Positions 54,546 through 63,745 of a DNA stretch of 64,000 nucleotides are shown here, in pieces (the first letter of the stretch is position 1; the number at the start of each line of letters is the position of its first letter). The stretch is taken from NCBI RefSeq assembly GCF_900188375.1, contig NZ_FZOO01000005.1:1-64000 (forward strand), written 5' to 3'. The translations under genes were made by a program, and so were the position numbers. The notes below the pieces were generated by a model, which searched no databases, was not told the origin of the DNA, and was given only the letters and a program-made list of their open reading frames with translations. Origin of the DNA: Geodermatophilus pulveris. Lineage in GTDB: Bacteria; Actinomycetota; Actinomycetes; Mycobacteriales; Geodermatophilaceae.

Positions 54546-55631
54546 GTGACCGCGGCCCTGACCCGCCGGCAGGTGCTCGACCTGCGGGTGCAGGCCCAGC
54601 AGATCGGCCGCGCCGCCGGCGGCCCGGCCGACACCGCCGTGCTCGACCTCGGGGTGCAGGACACCGGGCCGGACGGCGGGCGCTGGGCGCTCGCGCTGCG
54701 CGGGGTGGACGCCCGCGACGGCGCGGGGCTGGTCACCGTGTGGACGATCCGCGGCGCCCCGCACCTGTACCGGCGGGCCGACCTCCCCGGGGTCGCCGCG
54801 GCCGCCGCGCCGTTCTCCGAGGCCGACGCGACCAAGCGCGTCTTCGACGCGGCCAGGCCGCTCACGGCGGCCGGGATCGGCACGCTCGAGGCGCTGGACA
54901 CCGTGGCCGCGACCATGCGGTCGGTCGTCACCGCCCCGATGGTGAAGGGGGAGGTGTCCGGGCGGCTGACCGCGCTGCTGCCCGCCCCCTACCTGCGCCA
55001 CTGCCGCCCGTGCGGCGCCACCCACGTCTACGAGCAGCCCTTCCGGCTGGCCGCGCTGCCCGCCGGGCTCGAGCTGGAGCCGGGGACCTCGCCCCCGGTG
55101 CTGCGCCCGGTGCCCGGCCTCGCGCCGGCGGCCGAGGTGCCCCCGCACCTGGACGTCGTCCGCGGGTACCTGCGGCTGCTCGGCCCGGCGACCCCGGCGC
55201 TGGTGGCCGGCTACCTCGACGCGCCGGTGAGGGACGTGCGGGCCCGCTGGCCGCGGGACGCCGTCGAGGTGACGGTGGACGGCGAGCGGCGCTGGCTGCT
55301 GGCCGGGGACGCCGCCCGGCTGCCCGACGTCCCGACGGCGCGCGGCGTGCACCTGCTCGGGCCCTTCGACCTGTTCCTGCAGGCCCGCGACCGGCCGCTC
55401 CTGGTCCCCGACCCCGCGCGCGCCCGGACCCTGTGGCCGGTGCTCGGCCGGCCCGGCGCGGTGCTGGCCGACGGCGAGGTCGCCGGCACCTGGCGGCCCC
55501 GCCGGGCCGGCGCGTCGCTGACCGTCACCGCCGAGCTGTGGGCGCCGGTCGCCCGGGACGCGATCGAGGCGGCCGCGGAGCGACTGGCCGCCTCCCGCGG
55601 GGTACCGCTGCGGCACCTGCACACCGACTGA
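54546..55631 (+). CDS. Winged-helix DNA-binding protein (AlkZ/HTH_42-like)
   Basis: The 361-residue protein of the winged-helix family includes the AlkZ-type DNA glycosylases that unhook interstrand crosslinks. It has RRQVLDLRVQAQQIGRAAG at the N-terminus, VWTIRGAPHLYRRADLPGV (the HTH_42 core) and GPFDLFLQARDRPLLVPDPA near the C-terminus. Whether it has glycosylase activity is not settled by what can be seen; a QxQ-like QAQQ is present early, not in the usual place. It may be cotranscribed with the DUF1707 gene. Confidence 0.75.
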   Translation: MTAALTRRQVLDLRVQAQQIGRAAGGPADTAVLDLGVQDTGPDGGRWALALRGVDARDGAGLVTVWTIRGAPHLYRRADLPGVAAAAAPFSEADATKRVFDAARPLTAAGIGTLEALDTVAATMRSVVTAPMVKGEVSGRLTALLPAPYLRHCRPCGATHVYEQPFRLAALPAGLELEPGTSPPVLRPVPGLAPAAEVPPHLDVVRGYLRLLGPATPALVAGYLDAPVRDVRARWPRDAVEVTVDGERRWLLAGDAARLPDVPTARGVHLLGPFDLFLQARDRPLLVPDPARARTLWPVLGRPGAVLADGEVAGTWRPRRAGASLTVTAELWAPVARDAIEAAAERLAASRGVPLRHLHTD

Positions 55632-55640
55632 GGAGATCCC

Positions 55641-55799
55641 GTGACCGGTCCCGACGACGCCTTCCTGGCGCCCGACGACGCCCTGCTCGACCCCGACGAG
55701 GAGCCCACCGGGCCCGACGACGTCGACCGCCCGAGACCCTCCGGCTCCGCCGTCGAGGACGCCGGCCGCTCCGGGACCGACGCGGAGGAGACCGGGTAG
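55641..55799 (+). CDS. Small acidic protein, unknown function
   Basis: A 52-residue, strongly acidic and Pro-rich peptide (VTGPDDAFLAPDDALLDPDE ... DVDRPRPSGS ... GTDAEETG) follows the winged-helix gene by 9 bp. It has a good ribosome site (GAGGAG) before its GTG. It has no recognised domain and no hydrophobic segment. Composition resembles the two small acidic proteins at the right end of the window. The tandem repeat array begins 4 bp after its TAG stop. Confidence 0.6.
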   Translation: MTGPDDAFLAPDDALLDPDEEPTGPDDVDRPRPSGSAVEDAGRSGTDAEETG

Positions 55800-55802
55800 C
55801 CC

Positions 55803-55985
55803 CTCAGCGCCCGGCGGCTCCGCCTCAGCGCCCGGCGGCTCCGCCTCAGCGCCCGGCGGCTCCGCCTCAGCGCCCGGCGGCTCCGCCTCAGCGCCCGGCG
55901 GCTCCGCCTCAGCGCCCGGCGGCTCCGCCTCAGCGCCCGGCGGCTCCGCCTCAGCGCCCGGCGGCTCCGCCTCAGCGCCCGGCGG
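55803..55985. repeat. 21-bp tandem repeat copied from the 3' end of the gamma-glutamyltransferase gene
   Basis: Eight full copies of CTCAGCGCCCGGCGGCTCCGC plus a 15-bp partial copy. The partial copy (55971-55985) is the actual end of the gamma-glutamyltransferase gene (minus strand ...GCCGGGCGCTGAG). Each unit holds the last codons with the TGA and a GGCGG/CCGCC mini-hairpin. The array sits between convergent genes. Confidence 0.95.
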
Positions 55986-57783
55986 CGTAGCCCTGCATGC
56001 CGCGCGGGTTGGCCCCCGCGCGGAGCAGGCCGCTGTCCGGGTCCCGGGACACCGCCGACAGCCGGCCCAGCGACCAGGCGTCGGAGACGGTGACCTCGTG
56101 CCCGCGGCGGCGCAGCTCGGCGATCGTCGCGTCGCCGAGCCGGGACTCCACGACCACCTCGCCGGGCGTGGCCTCCCGCGGGTAGAACGACGACGGGAAG
56201 CTGGTGGTGTGCCAGGCCGGCGCGTCGATGGCCGCCTGCAGGTCCAGCCCGCCGACGGTGTGGGCCAGCCAGAAGCACAGCTGCCACTGCTCCTGCTGGT
56301 CCCCGCCCGGGGTGCCGAAGGCGAGGGTCGGCACCCCGCCGCGCAGCGCCAGCGACGGGGTGAGCGTGGTGCGCGGGCGCCGGCCGGGCGCCAGGGAGTT
56401 GGGCAGCCCGGGCTCCAGCCAGAACATCTGCGCCCGGGTGCCCAGGGCGAAGCCCAGCGACGGGATCACCGGCGAGCTCTGCAGCCAGCCGCCCGAGGGC
56501 GTGGCCGAGACCAGGTTGCCCCACCGGTCGACGACGTCGACGTGGCAGGTGTCGCCGCGCGTGGTGCCCCGGGTGTCCACGGTCGGCTCACCCACCCCGG
56601 CGAGGGTCTGCGCCGACGGGCGCCCCCGCGACGATGCCTCCGTGACGAAACGCGGCAGCACCGGCGGGCGCCCGCCGGGTGAGCCCGGGCGCAGCTCCCG
56701 GTCGGCCCGCTCGCCGACCAGCGCCCGCCGCTGGTCGGCGTAGCCCGCCGACAGCAGGTCGTCGACCGGGACGCCGGCCGCGTCGCCGTACCAGGCCTCC
56801 CGGTCGGCCATCGCCAGCTTGACCGCCTCGACGGAGGCGTGCACCAGGTCGGCGCCGGCGACACCGCCGGGGTACCCGGCGGGCCCGGAGGCCGGCAGCC
56901 CGTCGAGGACGGCGAGCGCCTGCAGCAGCGCGGGCCCCTGCGACCACGGCCCGGCCTTGGCCAGCGTCCAGCCGCGCCAGTCCAGCGTGACCGGCGCCTC
57001 GTACCGAGGCGTCCAGGCGGCCATGTCCTGCCCGGTGAGGAACCCGGCGTGCTCGCTGCCCGAGTCGTCCATCACCGGCTCCCGGCAGAACGCGTCGACC
57101 GCCTCGGCGACGAAGCCGGAGTACCAGGCCGCCAGCGCCGCGTCGATCTGCGCCTCCCGGGAGGGACCGCGGGCCTCCTCCAGCAGCCGCCGGTAGGTCG
57201 CGGCGAGGGCCGGGTTGCGGAACAGCGCGCCGCCGGCCGGGGGTGTGCCGTCGCCGGCGAGCCAGGTCGCCGCCGAGGTGGGCCAGTGGGCGCGGAAGTG
57301 GTCGGCGACCGAGGCGACCGTCGCGGCGGCCCGCGGGACCATCGGGTGGCCGTCCTCCGCGTAGCCGATGGCGAAGCGCAGGACGGCGTCCAGCGGCATC
57401 GTGCCGTGGTCGCGCAGCAGGGTGAGCCAGCCGCCCACCGCGCCGGGGACGGTCGCGGCCAGCAGACCGGTGCCGGGGACCAGCGGCAGCCCGAGGTCGG
57501 TGAACGCCTCGATGCTCGCCGCGGCCGGGGCGACCCCCTGCGCGGACAGCACGACCGGCCGGCCGGCGTCGGTCCCCTCCGCGCGGGCGAACAGCACCGG
57601 CACCTCGCCGCCGGGGCCGTTGAGGTGCGGCTCGACGACCTGGAGGGTGAACCCGGCCGCGACGGCCGCGTCGAAGGCGTTCCCCCCGGCCTCGAGGGTC
57701 GCCATCCCCGCGGCACTGGCCAGCCAGTGCGTGGAGGCCACCATGCCGAAGGTGCCGGTCAGCTCCGGTCGGGTCGTGAACAC
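55972..57783 (-). CDS. ggt: Gamma-glutamyltransferase family protein
   Basis: The 603-residue Ntn-hydrolase is made as a precursor and cleaved before the nucleophile Thr in GDTCHVDVVDRWGNLVSATP. Other motifs are MVASTHWLASAAGMATLEAG, GGNAFDAAVAAGFTLQVVEP, LNGPGGEVPVLFA and RPRTTLTPSLALRGGVP. It hydrolyses or transfers gamma-glutamyl groups, for example from glutathione analogues. There is no signal peptide in the chosen start (GTG 57783, AGGTGG upstream), so it may be one of the cytoplasmic members. Its last 14 bases form part of the tandem repeat array. Confidence 0.88.
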   Translation of the reverse strand: MFTTRPELTGTFGMVASTHWLASAAGMATLEAGGNAFDAAVAAGFTLQVVEPHLNGPGGEVPVLFARAEGTDAGRPVVLSAQGVAPAAASIEAFTDLGLPLVPGTGLLAATVPGAVGGWLTLLRDHGTMPLDAVLRFAIGYAEDGHPMVPRAAATVASVADHFRAHWPTSAATWLAGDGTPPAGGALFRNPALAATYRRLLEEARGPSREAQIDAALAAWYSGFVAEAVDAFCREPVMDDSGSEHAGFLTGQDMAAWTPRYEAPVTLDWRGWTLAKAGPWSQGPALLQALAVLDGLPASGPAGYPGGVAGADLVHASVEAVKLAMADREAWYGDAAGVPVDDLLSAGYADQRRALVGERADRELRPGSPGGRPPVLPRFVTEASSRGRPSAQTLAGVGEPTVDTRGTTRGDTCHVDVVDRWGNLVSATPSGGWLQSSPVIPSLGFALGTRAQMFWLEPGLPNSLAPGRRPRTTLTPSLALRGGVPTLAFGTPGGDQQEQWQLCFWLAHTVGGLDLQAAIDAPAWHTTSFPSSFYPREATPGEVVVESRLGDATIAELRRRGHEVTVSDAWSLGRLSAVSRDPDSGLLRAGANPRGMQGYAAGR

Positions 57784-57902
57784 AGGGCTACCACCTGGGG
57801 GATCGGGCCGACGGGCTGCCGGCGGGGACGGGCTGCCGGTCCGACGCCCACCGGCCGGGCAGGGGACCGCCCGGGGGCCGCTGGGAGCCGTCCGGCGGGG
57901 GC

Positions 57903-58945
57903 TCAGGGGGCGCCGAGGCGGCGTCGACCTGCCCGGTCCACGAGTATCGCCCGGGACGATCGAGCTCGCCGGGCGACGTCGCCGACCGGGACGGTGGCCC
58001 GGTCCCACCCGCCCTCGACGAGCACCTCGATCACCGGGTGGCCGGAGGCGCCGTCCGGAGCGACCGGCGTCCGCCGGCCGGTCTGCACCTCTCCCGCGCC
58101 GTCGGTCGCCCGTGCCGCGATCCGGTGGACGCCCGGCGTGGCGTCCCAGGGCAGCACCCACTGGCGCCAGACGTCGACGTCGTGGGGCGCGGCCAGCTCG
58201 GCCTCCTGCCACGGCCCGTCATCGACGCGCACCTCGACCCGCTCGATGCCGCGGGTGGGCGCCCAGGCCGCCCCGGCGATCGGCGTCCGCCGCGGCGGGT
58301 CGGTCGCGCCCGCGGCCGGGACGTCGATCCGGGACTGCGTCCTGACCGGCCCCTCCTCGCCCCAGCCGCGCGGGATCCGGTACCCGTCGACGTCCCAGGT
58401 CGTGAGCTCGATGGCCGCGAGCCACGTGGTGGCCGAGACGTAGCCGTACAGCCCGGGCACGACCAGCCGGGCAGGGTAGCCGTGCTCGGCCGGCAGCGGC
58501 TCCCCGTTCATCCCCACCGCGACCATCGCCTCCCCGAGGTCGAGCGCGGTGATCGTGGGGAACCCGGCGGTGAGGCCGTCGACGGAGCGGCCGACGAGCC
58601 GGGTCGCACCCTCCTGCACACCGGCCCGCTCCAGCAGCGCCCGCAGCGACACCGCCCTGCCAGCGGGCGTTGCCCACCAGGTCGCCGCCCACCTCGTTGG
58701 AGACGCACACCAGCGTGATGTCCGCCTCGACCTGCGGCAGCTCCATGAGTTCGTCATGGGTCAGCGTGAAGGGGGCGGGTTGCCCCGCCGTCCGCCGAGG
58801 TGTCCGGCGGCCGGCGGGCTGCCCTGGCCAGCCGGAGCAGCCACCGGAGGACGGCGACGCCCACGGCGGCGCCGGCCGGCGCGACGAGGGCCGTCAGCAG
58901 CACCGCCCCACGGGGGTCGGCGGCAGCGGCCAGGACCCCGGTCAC
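57903..58945 (-). pseudogene. Broken sulfite-oxidase-type molybdopterin oxidoreductase
   Basis: The C-terminal 270 codons look like an actinobacterial membrane-linked sulfite-oxidase-type enzyme (LVGRSVDGLTAGFPT; MNGEPLPAEHGYPARLVVPG; APTRGIERVEVRVDDGPW; RQWVLPWDATPG). Near 58650 an extra G shifts the frame: LVCVSNEVGGDLVGNARWQG continues in a different frame. Upstream, a frame at 58754-58945 carries hydrophobic TM-type sequence (GAVLLTALVAPAGAAVGVAV) and ends at a stop. The part of the molybdenum domain that should lie between is missing. So it has a frameshift plus an internal deletion. Confidence 0.75.
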
Positions 58946-59227
58946 TGCGAACAGGAGGATCCCGACGGCGCCGGGGACGGCACCGCCCCGACCGCGGCCC
59001 GGAGGCGGCGGCTCGCCGGGATCCGCGATCCCACCGAGGGGCGCTGCGTGGTGCTGGAGCGCAACGGGGGCGGTCCGCGTGGTCCGCCAGGACGAGCCGC
59101 TCGACCCCTGGCTGATCTCCGACGTCCCCGGCGTCGAGCTGCCGAGCGGTGCCGTCGGGGGAGCGCGGCACAGCCCGCCGGGGCCTGGCCTCCTGCCCCG
59201 GTTCCCTCGACCCTAGGGTGTCCGCGC

Positions 59228-61303
59228 ATGGAGCCCCGCCGGATCCGCATCGGCGTCGACACCGGCGGGACGTTCACCGACGTGGTGGCGGTGGACGAGG
59301 CGACGGGCGCGACGACGACCACCAAGACGCCGTCCACCCCGGCCGACCCGGCGGCGGGGTTCCTCGCCGGCGTCCGCAAGGTGCTCGACCTGCTCGGGCT
59401 GGACGGCACGGCGGTCACCGCGGTGAGCCACGGGACGACGGTGGCCACCAACCAGCTGCTCGAGGGCCGGCTGGACCGGATCGGGTTCATCACCACCGAG
59501 GGCTACGAGTCGGTGCTGGAGATCGCCCGGCAGTCGGTGCCCGACGGCTACGGCAACAGCTGGTTCTGGGTCAAGCCGCCGCGGATCGTCCCCGCCGACC
59601 TGGTGCGCACCGTGCGCGGCCGGCTGGACCACCGCGGGCACGAGGTCCGCCCGCTGGACGAGGACGACGCCCGCGCCGCCGCCCGCTCCCTGCGCGAGGC
59701 GGGGGTCACCACGGTCGGCGTCTGCCTGCTGCACTCCTACGCCGACGACGCCCACGAGCGCCGCGTCCTGGAGGTCCTGCGCGAGGAGCACCCGGACGCC
59801 GTGGTGAGCATCAGCTCACAGGTGCTGCGGGAGTACCGCGAGTACGAGCGGTCGGTGACCACCCTGGTCGACGCCGCGGTCAAGCCGCGGGTGGCCGCCT
59901 ACGTGAGCGCGATCCGCGAGCGCCTCGACGGCGTCGCGCCGGGCGTGCCGTTCTCGGTGATGAAGAGCAACGGCGGCGTGCTGTCGGCCGAGGAGGTGGT
60001 GCACCAGCCGATCACCACCGTGCTGTCCGGCCCGGCCGCCGGCGCGCTCGGCGCGGCCCTGGTCGCCGGGGCGGCCGGGTTCGACCGGGTGCTCACCTGC
60101 GACGGCGGCGGCACCTCCACCGACGTCACCGTCGTCGTCGACGGCGAGCCGGCGCTGACCACCGAGGGCTCGGTCGGCGCCTTCCCCTCGAAGATCCCGA
60201 TGATCGACGTCGTCACCGTCGGCGCCGGCGGCGGCTCGATCGCCTGGCTGTCGCCGGAGGGCACGCTCAAGGTGGGCCCGCGCTCGGCCGGCGCCGACCC
60301 CGGGCCGCTGTGCTACCCCTCGGGCGGCGAGGAGCCGACGGTCACCGACGCGCACCTCGTCCTCGGCCGCATCCCGCCGCACCTGCTGGGCGGGGAGATC
60401 CCGCTGTCGGCCGACGCCGCGCGGGCCGGGCTGGCCGCGCTGGGCGAGCGGCTGGGCCTGTCACTGGAGCGGACGGCGCTCGGCGTCCTGGAGGTCTCCG
60501 CGTGGAACCAAGCCAACGCGCTGCGCCAGGTGACCGTCGCCCGCGGCCTCGACGTCCGCGACTTCACGCTCACCACCTTCGGCGGCTCCGGGTCGCTGCT
60601 GGCCTGCCGGCTGATGGACGTCCTCGGCATCCCGCGCACGCTCGTCCCGCGCGACCCCGGCAACCTCAGCGCGTTCGGCCTGCTCACCGTCGACGTCCGC
60701 AACGACCACGTGCAGACCGCGATCAGCCGGCACGACGACCTCGACCCCGACCGGGTGCGGGCGCTCTACGCCGGGCTGGAGGCCGAGGCGCGGCGGGCGC
60801 TGGACGGCGAGGGCTTCGGCCGCGGCGAGCAGCGGCTGCAGCGCAGCGCGGACCTGCGCTACGCCGGCCAGGCCTTCGAGGTGCGGGTGCCGGTGGCCGC
60901 CGGGGAGGTCACCGGCGCCGTCGCCGACGACGTGGCGGCCGCGTTCCACGCCGCGCACCGGCAGCTCTACGGCTACGACCTCGCCGGGGACCCGCGGCAG
61001 GCCGTCGAGTGGGTGAACCTCCGGGTGAGCGGCATCGGGCCGATCCGCCGTCCGGCGCTGGTGGAGCTGCCGGCCGCCTCGGGGCCGGGAACGGACCGGG
61101 CCGTCACGGGCACCCGGCCGGTCTGCTTCGACGACGGGTGGGCCGACACCCCGACCCACGACCGGGCGCGGCTGGCCCGCGGCGACGTCGTCCGCGGGCC
61201 GGCGGTGGTGGAGGAGTTCGGCTCCACCGTGCCGGTGCACCCCGGCTTCCGGGCCTCCGTGGACCGCCTCGGCAACCTGCTGATCGAGAGGGACGCCCGA
61301 TGA
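59228..61303 (+). CDS. hyuA: Hydantoinase/oxoprolinase family protein, A subunit
   Basis: The 691-residue ATP-binding subunit of the hydantoinase A/acetone carboxylase beta/5-oxoprolinase superfamily has the N-terminal phosphate loop GVDTGGTFTDVVAVDE, SHGTTVATNQLLEG, TCDGGGTSTDVTVV and TVGAGGGSIAWL. These enzymes use ATP to open lactams or cyclic imides, or to carboxylate ketones. It overlaps the B subunit by four bases (ATGA). It would suit a ureide or hydantoin substrate, but it is 36 kb from the pyrimidine-type genes and the substrate is unknown. Confidence 0.9.
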   Translation: MEPRRIRIGVDTGGTFTDVVAVDEATGATTTTKTPSTPADPAAGFLAGVRKVLDLLGLDGTAVTAVSHGTTVATNQLLEGRLDRIGFITTEGYESVLEIARQSVPDGYGNSWFWVKPPRIVPADLVRTVRGRLDHRGHEVRPLDEDDARAAARSLREAGVTTVGVCLLHSYADDAHERRVLEVLREEHPDAVVSISSQVLREYREYERSVTTLVDAAVKPRVAAYVSAIRERLDGVAPGVPFSVMKSNGGVLSAEEVVHQPITTVLSGPAAGALGAALVAGAAGFDRVLTCDGGGTSTDVTVVVDGEPALTTEGSVGAFPSKIPMIDVVTVGAGGGSIAWLSPEGTLKVGPRSAGADPGPLCYPSGGEEPTVTDAHLVLGRIPPHLLGGEIPLSADAARAGLAALGERLGLSLERTALGVLEVSAWNQANALRQVTVARGLDVRDFTLTTFGGSGSLLACRLMDVLGIPRTLVPRDPGNLSAFGLLTVDVRNDHVQTAISRHDDLDPDRVRALYAGLEAEARRALDGEGFGRGEQRLQRSADLRYAGQAFEVRVPVAAGEVTGAVADDVAAAFHAAHRQLYGYDLAGDPRQAVEWVNLRVSGIGPIRRPALVELPAASGPGTDRAVTGTRPVCFDDGWADTPTHDRARLARGDVVRGPAVVEEFGSTVPVHPGFRASVDRLGNLLIERDAR

Positions 61304-63189
61304 CCGCCGTCGACCCGGTGCTGGTGGAGATCGTCGCGGGCACGCTGGCCGCCATCGAGCGGGAGGTGGAGACCTCCATCGGGCGGACGTCGCGGTCGCC
61401 GATGATCCGCGACGCGCACGACTTCCGCGCCGGCATCCACGACCGCCGGCTGCGCAAGCTCACCGGCCGCTCCTACTCGGCGCTGGTGCACCCGGTGGTC
61501 CGCGACCACCCGGTCGCGGGCATGCACCCCGGCGACGTCTACTTCCACAACGACGTCTACCTCTCCGAGGGCGGCATCGGGCACCTGCCCGACCTGTGCG
61601 TGACGGTGCCGGTGTTCGCCGACGTCGACGGCGCGCCCACGGTCGTCGCCTTCGTGCAGGCGTTCGGCCACCACGACGACATCGGCGGCTCGGTGCCCGG
61701 GTCGATGCCGTCGGCGGCGACCAGCGTGTACGAGGAGGGGCTGATGGTCCCGCCGATCAAGCTGTGGGACCGCGGCGTCCGCAACGAGGCGGCGCTGGCC
61801 ATCATGACCCGCAACTCCCGGATGCCGGACTCGCTGGCCGCCGACCTCGACGCGGAGTGCTCGGCCTGCCTGGCCGGGGCGCGGCGGCTCGGCGAGCTGT
61901 TCGACCGCTACGGGGTGGCCGCCGTCGAGGCCTGCTTCGACGCGATCCTGGCTGCCTCCACCGAGGTGTTCCGGCGGGAGCTGCTGTCCCGGATCCCCGA
62001 CGGCACCTACGTGTGGGAGGACTACGCCGAGCACGACGGCGTCGACCCGCCGCGGCTGCACCGCCAGCGGATCACGCTGACCATGCGCTCGGACCACGAG
62101 GTCCCGCTGGTCGTCGACTTCACCGGCACCGGCCCGCAGGCCCGGGGCCCGATCAACCACTGCGGGGACTACGCCGACGGCAACTTCCTCAAGAAGTGGC
62201 TGGCCCCGATCCTGCGCAACCTGGCCGAGACGCCGGAGCGGATGGCGCAGCTGGACGTCAACGAGGGTGTCGTCCCGCTGATCGAGATGCGCTTCCCGGA
62301 GAAGGGCACGCTGCTCACCCCGGTCTTCCCGGCGCCCACCAACGCCCGCACCTTCGTCATCCTGCGGCTGCTCGGCGTGCTGGCCGGGGTGCTGGCCAAG
62401 GCCACCGGCGGCCGCATGCCCGCCGACCAGGAGACCATCCGCTACACCGGCGTGTACGGATTGGACGACGACGGGCAGCCGTACCTCATGCGCGAGGTGC
62501 TCGGTGGCGGCTCGGGCGGGCGGTGGTACGCCGACGGGGAGGACACCATCCACGTCGTCCCGGACTCGCGGAACCTGCCGACGGAGTCCACCGAGTCCCG
62601 GTTTCCGCTGCGGGTGGAGCGGCTCGGCCTGGCCGTGGACTCCGGCGGCCCGGGGCGGTACCGCGGCGGCTGCGGCTACGAGAAGCACATCCGGGTGCTG
62701 CGCGACGCGCGCTTCATGTCGATCGCCGACCGGTCGATCCTGTCCTGCTGGGGGGTCAACGGCGGCCGGGCCGGGCGGCCGTTCCGGGTCACCGTGGACC
62801 CCGGCGGCCCCGGCGAGCACGACGTCGACGCCCTGGCCGACGCCGAGCCGCTGCCCGCGGGGACGGTGGTCCGCATCCGGACGACCGGCGGCGGGGGCTG
62901 GGGCGACCCGCTGGACCGGCCGGTCGACGACGTGCTGCGCGACGTCGCCTGGCGCAAGGTGTCGGTGCGCGGCGCCCGGGAGGACTACGGCGTCGTGCTC
63001 CGGGACGACGGCACGGCCGACGAGGCCGCCACCGGGGCCCTCCGCGCCGGCCGGCGGGCCGCCCGCACCGGCGACGAGCCGTTCTTCGACCGCGGCCCGG
63101 GGTACGCGACCCTGTCCGGCGGGGCGACGGCCAACGAGTTCGACCGCTACGAGGGCTCGTCGGCCCCGCTCTCCAGCCCGTCCTCGTAG
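61300..63189 (+). CDS. hyuB: Hydantoinase/oxoprolinase family protein, B subunit
   Basis: The 629-residue partner of HyuA shows VDPVLVEIVAGTLAAIEREV at the N-terminus, GDVYFHNDVYLSEGGIGHLP (metal-binding region), PINHCGDYADGNF, GGGSGGRWYADGEDT and TTGGGGWGDPLDRPV near the C-terminus. A less usual feature is RDAHDFRAGIHDRRLRKLTG in place of the common DMSCAIFD-type segment, so the substrate may be unlike classical hydantoins. The 3' end overlaps the antisense small acidic gene by 43 bp. Confidence 0.9.
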   Translation: MTAVDPVLVEIVAGTLAAIEREVETSIGRTSRSPMIRDAHDFRAGIHDRRLRKLTGRSYSALVHPVVRDHPVAGMHPGDVYFHNDVYLSEGGIGHLPDLCVTVPVFADVDGAPTVVAFVQAFGHHDDIGGSVPGSMPSAATSVYEEGLMVPPIKLWDRGVRNEAALAIMTRNSRMPDSLAADLDAECSACLAGARRLGELFDRYGVAAVEACFDAILAASTEVFRRELLSRIPDGTYVWEDYAEHDGVDPPRLHRQRITLTMRSDHEVPLVVDFTGTGPQARGPINHCGDYADGNFLKKWLAPILRNLAETPERMAQLDVNEGVVPLIEMRFPEKGTLLTPVFPAPTNARTFVILRLLGVLAGVLAKATGGRMPADQETIRYTGVYGLDDDGQPYLMREVLGGGSGGRWYADGEDTIHVVPDSRNLPTESTESRFPLRVERLGLAVDSGGPGRYRGGCGYEKHIRVLRDARFMSIADRSILSCWGVNGGRAGRPFRVTVDPGGPGEHDVDALADAEPLPAGTVVRIRTTGGGGWGDPLDRPVDDVLRDVAWRKVSVRGAREDYGVVLRDDGTADEAATGALRAGRRAARTGDEPFFDRGPGYATLSGGATANEFDRYEGSSAPLSSPSS

Positions 63190-63311
63190 ACCTCCTCCGG
63201 GACGTTCCCCCGGTCGTCGTCGTCCCCGCCCGGGACGACGGCGGGGGGCACGTCCCGGGACATGGCGTCGCTGGGGACGTCGCCGTCGGTCGGGCCCGGG
63301 CTCTGCGTCAT
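63147..63311 (-). CDS. Small acidic protein, unknown function
   Basis: The 54-residue peptide (MTQSPGPTDGDVPSDAMSRD ... GGDDDDRGNVPEEVYEDG ... ADEPS) is acidic and Pro-rich, with no recognised domain. A strong ribosome site GGAGGAG lies 5 bp before the ATG. It forms a two-gene unit with the next small acidic gene (38 bp between). Its end overlaps hyuB on the opposite strand. Confidence 0.55.
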   Translation of the reverse strand: MTQSPGPTDGDVPSDAMSRDVPPAVVPGGDDDDRGNVPEEVYEDGLESGADEPS

Positions 63312-63349
63312 GGGTCTCCTCCAGGGGTCTGCTGCGGGGGTCGGGACGG

Positions 63350-63523
63350 TCAGGTGCCGAGCTCGGTGCTGCCGGCCTGCGGCTTGGCGCCGTCACCGGT
63401 CTGCCCGTCCTCGTCGGTGCCGGCCTCGTCGTCGGCGGCGGCGACGTCCTCGGGGGCCAGCGGCGTCTCCTGCAGCACGTTCTCGCCGGCCTGGTCGCGG
63501 TCGGTGCCCGGTACCTCGGTCAT
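63350..63523 (-). CDS. Small acidic protein, unknown function
   Basis: The 57-residue, highly acidic peptide (MTEVPGTDRDQAGENVLQET ... APEDVAAADDEAGTDEDGQT ... STELGT) has AGGAGG 6 bp before the ATG. It has no hydrophobic segment and no Cys. It ends in neither GGE nor GGQ, so it is not a Pup protein. It is the first gene of a two-gene unit of similar small proteins. The roughly 220 bp upstream hold no gene I can support. Confidence 0.6.
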   Translation of the reverse strand: MTEVPGTDRDQAGENVLQETPLAPEDVAAADDEAGTDEDGQTGDGAKPQAGSTELGT

Positions 63524-63745
63524 GGTGACCTCCTCAGCGTCGCGGACCCGGTCCCTACCCGTGCCGGTACCGCCTACCCGGCCGGCGGCGCGGGTTCGCT
63601 GCCGGCGGAACGGAGGGACGCGGCCGGCCACCGGGCGGTGGCCTCGTCGGCGGGGAGCCGGCTGGCTGGTGCTCCAGGCCGTCCTCGTCGCCGCCTCCGC
63701 CGCCCTGCAGGCTGTCGGCCTGCGCCGTCCCTGACCGGGTGCCGG

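Noticed and set aside
55803-55985. CRISPR array
   Set aside because: The repeats are head-to-tail without spacers and derive from the end of the neighbouring gene; there are no cas genes.
59042-59215. Short open frames before hyuA
   Set aside because: No recognisable motif, poor start context, and composition like the surrounding non-coding GC-rich DNA.
63590-63734. Hydrophobic stretch WLVLQAVLVAASAALQAVG on the plus strand near the right end
   Set aside because: It resembles a membrane helix of a gene fragment, but it is a single segment with no start site or flanking similarity I can support.
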